In this document: positions 59,879 through 64,000 of the stretch, one piece after another
How the letters are laid out: every line of letters begins with the position of its first letter
Numbering within the stretch: position 1 is the stretch's first letter
NCBI GenBank assembly: GCA_037102815.1
Contig: BTPP01000003.1
Location: forward strand, 1,116,001 to 1,180,000
DNA length: 64,000 nt
From: Neurospora intermedia
Lineage: Eukaryota > Ascomycota > Sordariomycetes > Sordariales > Sordariaceae
Direction of reading: 5' to 3'
Position numbers and translations under genes: made by a program
The notes under the pieces: generated by a model
Databases searched by the model: none
Seen by the model: the letters and a program-made list of their open reading frames with translations, nothing else
Told to the model about the DNA's origin: nothing

Positions 59879-61579
59879 TCAATACCCAGACTCATCATTC
59901 CAATATTCCGTCTCGTGGAAGACCCTACAAAAAGGTATATCAGTATTGCAATGTCGATGGCGATTTGTAAGGTTGAAGGAGAAGAGAAAGAAACTTACTC
60001 AGGCCCAGAAGCATAAAACTCCCACCCAAAAGTCATTTTAATAAATTGCTGCAAATGACTAGCAACCTTGATAGCCCCTACATCCGTAGGATGCCACTGG
60101 GGCCCGATATCATTATGCTGCATGATGCCCGTGGTGTTGAAGTAGTGCACAAAGGGCTTGGTCTTCTTGCCGGTTTTCAGTGTCTTCTTTGTCACTCCAT
60201 CGTATACGATCGGGTTCCGGAGGTAGTCATCCGAGTTGAACCACTTGTACATACGGTAGATCTCGTTGACGAAGCCCTGGGGCGCGTTCGGGAGGTAGGT
60301 GTTGCCGGATTGGTAGAAGCCTAACCAGAGAGACTGTGTTGGAGAGAATCTGTGTAAGTGGGGTGCGGAAAGTACCTTAGGAATGGAGTTATTGAGGCGG
60401 GACATACCATAACCACAACTTGGGCTTTGGGCCACTTGCCATGGATACCTTGGATGATTCTTGTCAAAGCATCGATGTAGATAGTTGTGGAAACGTTGTT
60501 GTGTGAGTTTTGGTCGTTGGTGCCGATATTGATGATGACTATGTCGGCGGCTGGGCGCTTGCTAAAGTCCCATGGCTCGGGGTTATCTGGAACACATGTT
60601 AGCTTGTACCCAGATCTTTAGCTTAGGGTCTCAAAGACACGATGAAGTTCGAAAAGTACCTCCATACATGGCAAAGGCTCTGGGGCTCGTATCCGATGTA
60701 TAAAACCATTGATGGACCTGCCCGTGAGGGTTGCCCCAGCAGTTTTGATCTGCCGCGCAGATGCCTGGATATGCAGTTATACTATATTCTGTGTTTCCAA
60801 GACCTGCACCAAGTCCGCTGTTTTGTCCTGTTAGTTGTATCTGCCATAATGTGTCATGCTTGCAGCTCGACGCTTTTCACGGGGGTTTCCGAGGGAAAAC
60901 TTTCTCCAGAACATCGACGCCTTTGTGAAAGAGAAACGAGACTTACTATGCCCAGCTCGACAGTCCTTCGTACGAGGTATACATTCCCGAGGCAAGACTG
61001 TCACCGATGACCTCGATACGACGACCATGATCAGGAATTCTGATCAGCTTTTCGCCCTTAGCAACGTGCACGGACTCGATCTGGATGCCATATGCCCAGT
61101 TCGTCACTCGCAACTCAAAGATTGAGGGACTTATGGGCGCCTTCCAGTCAGACCCTGGGGTCTCTGGAGACACAAAGAGGTGTGTACCGCCCACCGTGAC
61201 GTTGGTGAAGATCCAATCCAGGCCGGAGATACGGTACCCAACAAGAACACCATCGCTGGTCCAGTTTCCAAAAGTAATTGCCACTATTTGCCCGGTATAT
61301 CCGAACTGGATTCCTGGAGCCCTATATACCCGTTAGAACCTATGTCCATAGTATCGGTTAACAAACGACTTACGACCACCAGGAAACGTATTTGGAATCC
61401 CATCGCCCTTTGTAGGAAATCTCACTCGCATTTCGCGGGTACGTGCTGAAGGAGTATGACGTCGGGTCAATCCGCGTGTCGGGGAAATTGGTTATCCGTG
61501 ATTGACCGTTTTGGAGAATAGTGGCCGAGGCTGACAAGAAACTCAGGCCAAAGACGGGCAGTCTTGATAATGACCACAT
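59879..61579 (-). CDS. Secreted SGNH/GDSL acetyl esterase, CE2-like
   Basis: Six exons (61579-61374, 61321-60947, 60817-60660, 60586-60408, 60333-59999, 59924-59879) give 432 residues. A signal peptide (MWSLSRLPVFGLSFLSASA) is followed by a beta-sandwich of the kind found at the N-terminus of carbohydrate esterase family 2 (ISYKGRWDSKYVSWWSAPGI, QFGYTGQIVAITFGN). The SGNH domain has IEVIGDSLASG (nucleophile Ser177), IINIGTNDQNSH (Asn/Gly block, 265-275) and QWHPTDVGA (His387). Such enzymes remove acetyl groups from plant xylan or mannan outside the cell; the exact substrate is inferred. The last intron is hidden: TGA|GTAAGT would read as a stop, but splicing to 59924 adds VFHETEYWNDESGY, a plausible conserved C-terminus. 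Confidence 0.82.
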
Positions 61580-63870
61580 AATGCTGCTCTCTGTATGTCT
61601 CGAGCGGGCAGTGAAATGACACTGGTCCGGGCACTCAAGTTTGTCTACAAGGGAAAACCCGACATGACATCTCCGAGAGAGAAGGAGCGGATGATCTCAT
61701 TCTATATCCTCGGAGGGAGCAGCCCGGGTTAAGAGCTTATAGGATCGAACCGTGACGGTCCGCCGGAAGAAGAGGATGTCGTTGCCGCCAGCCCGATAGT
61801 CTTGCATTCGGTGTCACATCGCTCGATGTGATATATTGACTTTTAAAGGGAATAAAGTAGCTTTTGCCTTAGCCCTGCATCCCTCGTCTTGCTTCAAAGC
61901 CATGGAGCTACACTGCGGTCACCGGCACATGCGCTTTGTCTACTGTTGTTGGGTCACGGGTTTGACCGAACCGGCATGAACTATAGTCGGACAACATGAG
62001 AACAAGGCGCCTTGCGTACCTAAGGAAATCTACCAGGTCAATGAAGATGTGCCCAACTCGAGGGGAAAGCTAACAATCTTCCTATAATCCTCCCCAACAC
62101 CAGTGTGACTGCGAATATCCTGGAGTGCCGCTGACCTCGGAAGAGGGCGCTCCGGTTGCCCCGATGAAGAACCCAGAGGGTACCTTCAGCAAGATGATAC
62201 CGATGGAATTCCGGTTGACGAGTCTCGTTGAAGCCCAAAGGCTTTGCGGATGTCTAATCGCTCGTATACGCACATATACCAAGCGCGCGAAGGTCCAGAT
62301 GTGGCGCACAGAGGTTGATCGTGTCGTGCTTTGATCGGATATGTGGATGCAACCAAAGATCATTCCATCCATGGACACTCAATCGCCGCAGCTATTGGAT
62401 GTTTGCCAGACGCCTAGGTAAGTTTCAAGACCGGCTTGGAAAGCGCCCCCAAAGGTTGGCTGGTAACACCCTCAAGTCTGGTAGTGGGGGGACTTGGCAG
62501 CCGATGGTGTATCAAACAAGGGGGTTGATTAATCTTGTCTGACAGATTTTAACCACCTGCCCGTTTCGCTCGGTTCGCTGATCACCTGTCAATCAACTGC
62601 TGTCCATGCCATGGAGGCGCGCACTTGTTTCTTCCTCAAACACCCAGTAGAGGAACTGGAAAGTAAGTAAAGGCCGTCGCTGGAATTCTATTCCTGCCCA
62701 GAACTGGGACCGTCAGAACCTTCTCATCTTTAAACCGAACGGGAAGCACCGTGCATGTCTCGGAGCGCGTCGTAGATTGTTCGGAAAGGCAAAACAGTTT
62801 GCAGGCGTGGAGAGACGGTCAGGTTCGTTGACGGCGTCAGATCCCACCACCCTTCTTAAATCCTCTACCCCACGATCCCCACGATAAGGAAGGTCACGGT
62901 GTACCGACATCATCACATATTCAAAGAGCGCGGGATTTGGTAGAGAGCAGCAACTTCAGCGGCTCACTTCGAATTGCGTATCACCAACAAGAAGGAGGAG
63001 GAGGAGGAGGAGGAGGAGGGGAGGAGGGAAGACATTGGGAACTCACACCGACCCCGACACCGAACCCGAACTTGACGGCCATCCTCGTTACATTTATCGT
63101 CGCAGCGAACCTCTGATTCCCGCCCGCCGCTACTGTTCCTCCCAGGCCTTGCTTCTGACGAGCTCGATTATAACGCGTATCTAGACAAGGTTGCCTCCAC
63201 CCGCGAGATAGGACAATGAAGCCGCGCGCGCAACGGACGTCGACGAGGCTCGAAATAGTGGTGATGCCGTGCCAGCTTGTGAAATTCAAGTCTCAACAGG
63301 TTCAAAAATCAAGACACGCCGTCCAAAGACCATCTCTACTACGCTTACCCCGCAGTGCCAACCCCCGGGGTCCCTCGGTAAACATCGGTTTGGCGCATCG
63401 CCTTGCAGCAGCAGCAGCAGCTCCGACCTCCATGTATGAGAGGCACCGAGTTTTTCGAGATCGAAACCGAGAACTTTGCACGTTCTGCCAACCCCCGTTG
63501 CGCCGTGTCCCCGCGTGGGACTCCGGCCCCTTTTCGCGATTGGACGCCGAACTCCACGATACCGTGCCCGAGCCCCGAGTCCAATCGCATCATACTACGT
63601 TCTACCGACCTACCGATTTCCGCCCGCCGCCGGGACGCTAGCCATTCCTGGCTTTGAATTCTCCATTGGCCTACAACACACCACGAAGCAGCACGATTCG
63701 CGATTTGCGATCCTCTATTTTTGGTAACATACCACCTACCTAAGCTCCAACGCGGGGAGCAGATCTTCGGATCCGCAACCGCCACCGCACCGGTCCCCCC
63801 TGCGGCGTATCCGACAGACAGACCATTGCGGCATTGTGGTACATACCTTACCTAGCCGTCTTCCTCCGTC
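61580..63870. other. Divergent intergenic region, 2.3 kb
   Basis: Between the esterase start and the gene entering at the right edge. It contains a GGA repeat at about 62992-63020 and a CAG run at 63405-63420. Frames of up to 146 codons at 63345-63785 look like composition effects. No supported gene. Confidence 0.5.
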
Positions 63871-64000
63871 ATGTCGACCTCCTCACACGTCCCGGGGAAT
63901 GCCGTGCCTGACACGCAACTAGGACTCAGCAATGAAGAGATACAACTACTACGACATGGCCAGCAAACCGTGGCGGCCGCAGGGGGCGGCGGAGGAGGAG
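63871..64000 (+). CDS. 5' end of an unidentified gene, truncated by the window
   Basis: An ATG at 63871 (context CGTCATGT) opens 43 codons reading MSTSSHVPGNAVPDTQLGLS, NEEIQLLRHGQQTVAAAG and a glycine run, and continues past the last base. The helical NEEIQLLRHGQQ stretch and Ala/Gly-rich segment suggest a nuclear or regulatory protein, but nothing diagnostic is present, so I give no function. Confidence 0.5.
   Translation, partial: MSTSSHVPGNAVPDTQLGLSNEEIQLLRHGQQTVAAAGGGGGG

Noticed and set aside
1-64000. CRISPR arrays, rRNA operons, telomeric repeats and secondary-metabolite clusters
   Set aside because: None of the expected repeat patterns, conserved RNA cores or signature enzymes was seen on either strand.

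Overview
The window looks like about 64 kb of nuclear DNA from a filamentous ascomycete, most likely a Sordariomycete close to Sordariales. The evidence is the set of conserved genes, short introns (about 50-130 nt) with GTAAGT-type donors, CTAAC/CTGAC-type branch sites and YAG acceptors, an arabinonolactone oxidase with the 556-residue length I recall for the Neurospora enzyme, and a transposon copy whose C-to-T/G-to-A changes at CpA/TpG look like repeat-induced point mutation (RIP).

Layout, left to right. 1-0.9 kb: TA-rich edge, probably a RIP relic. 0.9-15.97 kb: dense housekeeping genes: prp4 (U4/U6 snRNP WD40 protein, +), a cyclin K/Pch1-type P-TEFb cyclin (+), dus4 (tRNA dihydrouridine synthase, -, with a GC-AG intron), ade2 (fused AIR carboxylase, +), an Asterix/PAT-complex subunit (+), a small secreted protein (+) and mrs6 (Rab escort protein, +). 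16.5-19.0 kb: rec8 meiotic cohesin (-). 19.9-24.2 kb: a hypothetical host gene split by a 3,172-bp Mutator-like (MULE) DNA transposon with 89-bp terminal inverted repeats and a 9-bp target-site duplication; removing the element and one duplication copy restores one 367-codon frame. 25.3-27.0 kb: alo1. 28.1-30.8 kb: NIMA kinase (-), divergent from an ankyrin-BTB gene (31.6-33.8 kb, +). 37.1-40.4 kb: a second, apparently intact MULE with perfect 66-bp inverted repeats and an 879-residue three-exon transposase. 47.1-48.1 kb: a FlbC-like C2H2 factor (-) between two long gene-poor intervals (40.4-47.1 and 48.1-59.9 kb). 59.9-61.6 kb: a secreted SGNH/CE2-type esterase (-). 63.87 kb: the start of a gene that runs off the window.

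The host genes cover splicing and transcription elongation, tRNA modification, purine and erythroascorbate synthesis, ER membrane-protein folding, Rab prenylation, meiosis/mitosis and development. They are ordinary core genes and do not form a cluster. The most interesting content is the pair of related MULEs: one recently inserted in a coding exon but with a RIP-like decayed interior, the other looking whole. I found no rRNA, tRNA, CRISPR array or biosynthetic cluster. The 49-56 kb stretch holds unexplained exon-like frames that I could not assemble into a gene.
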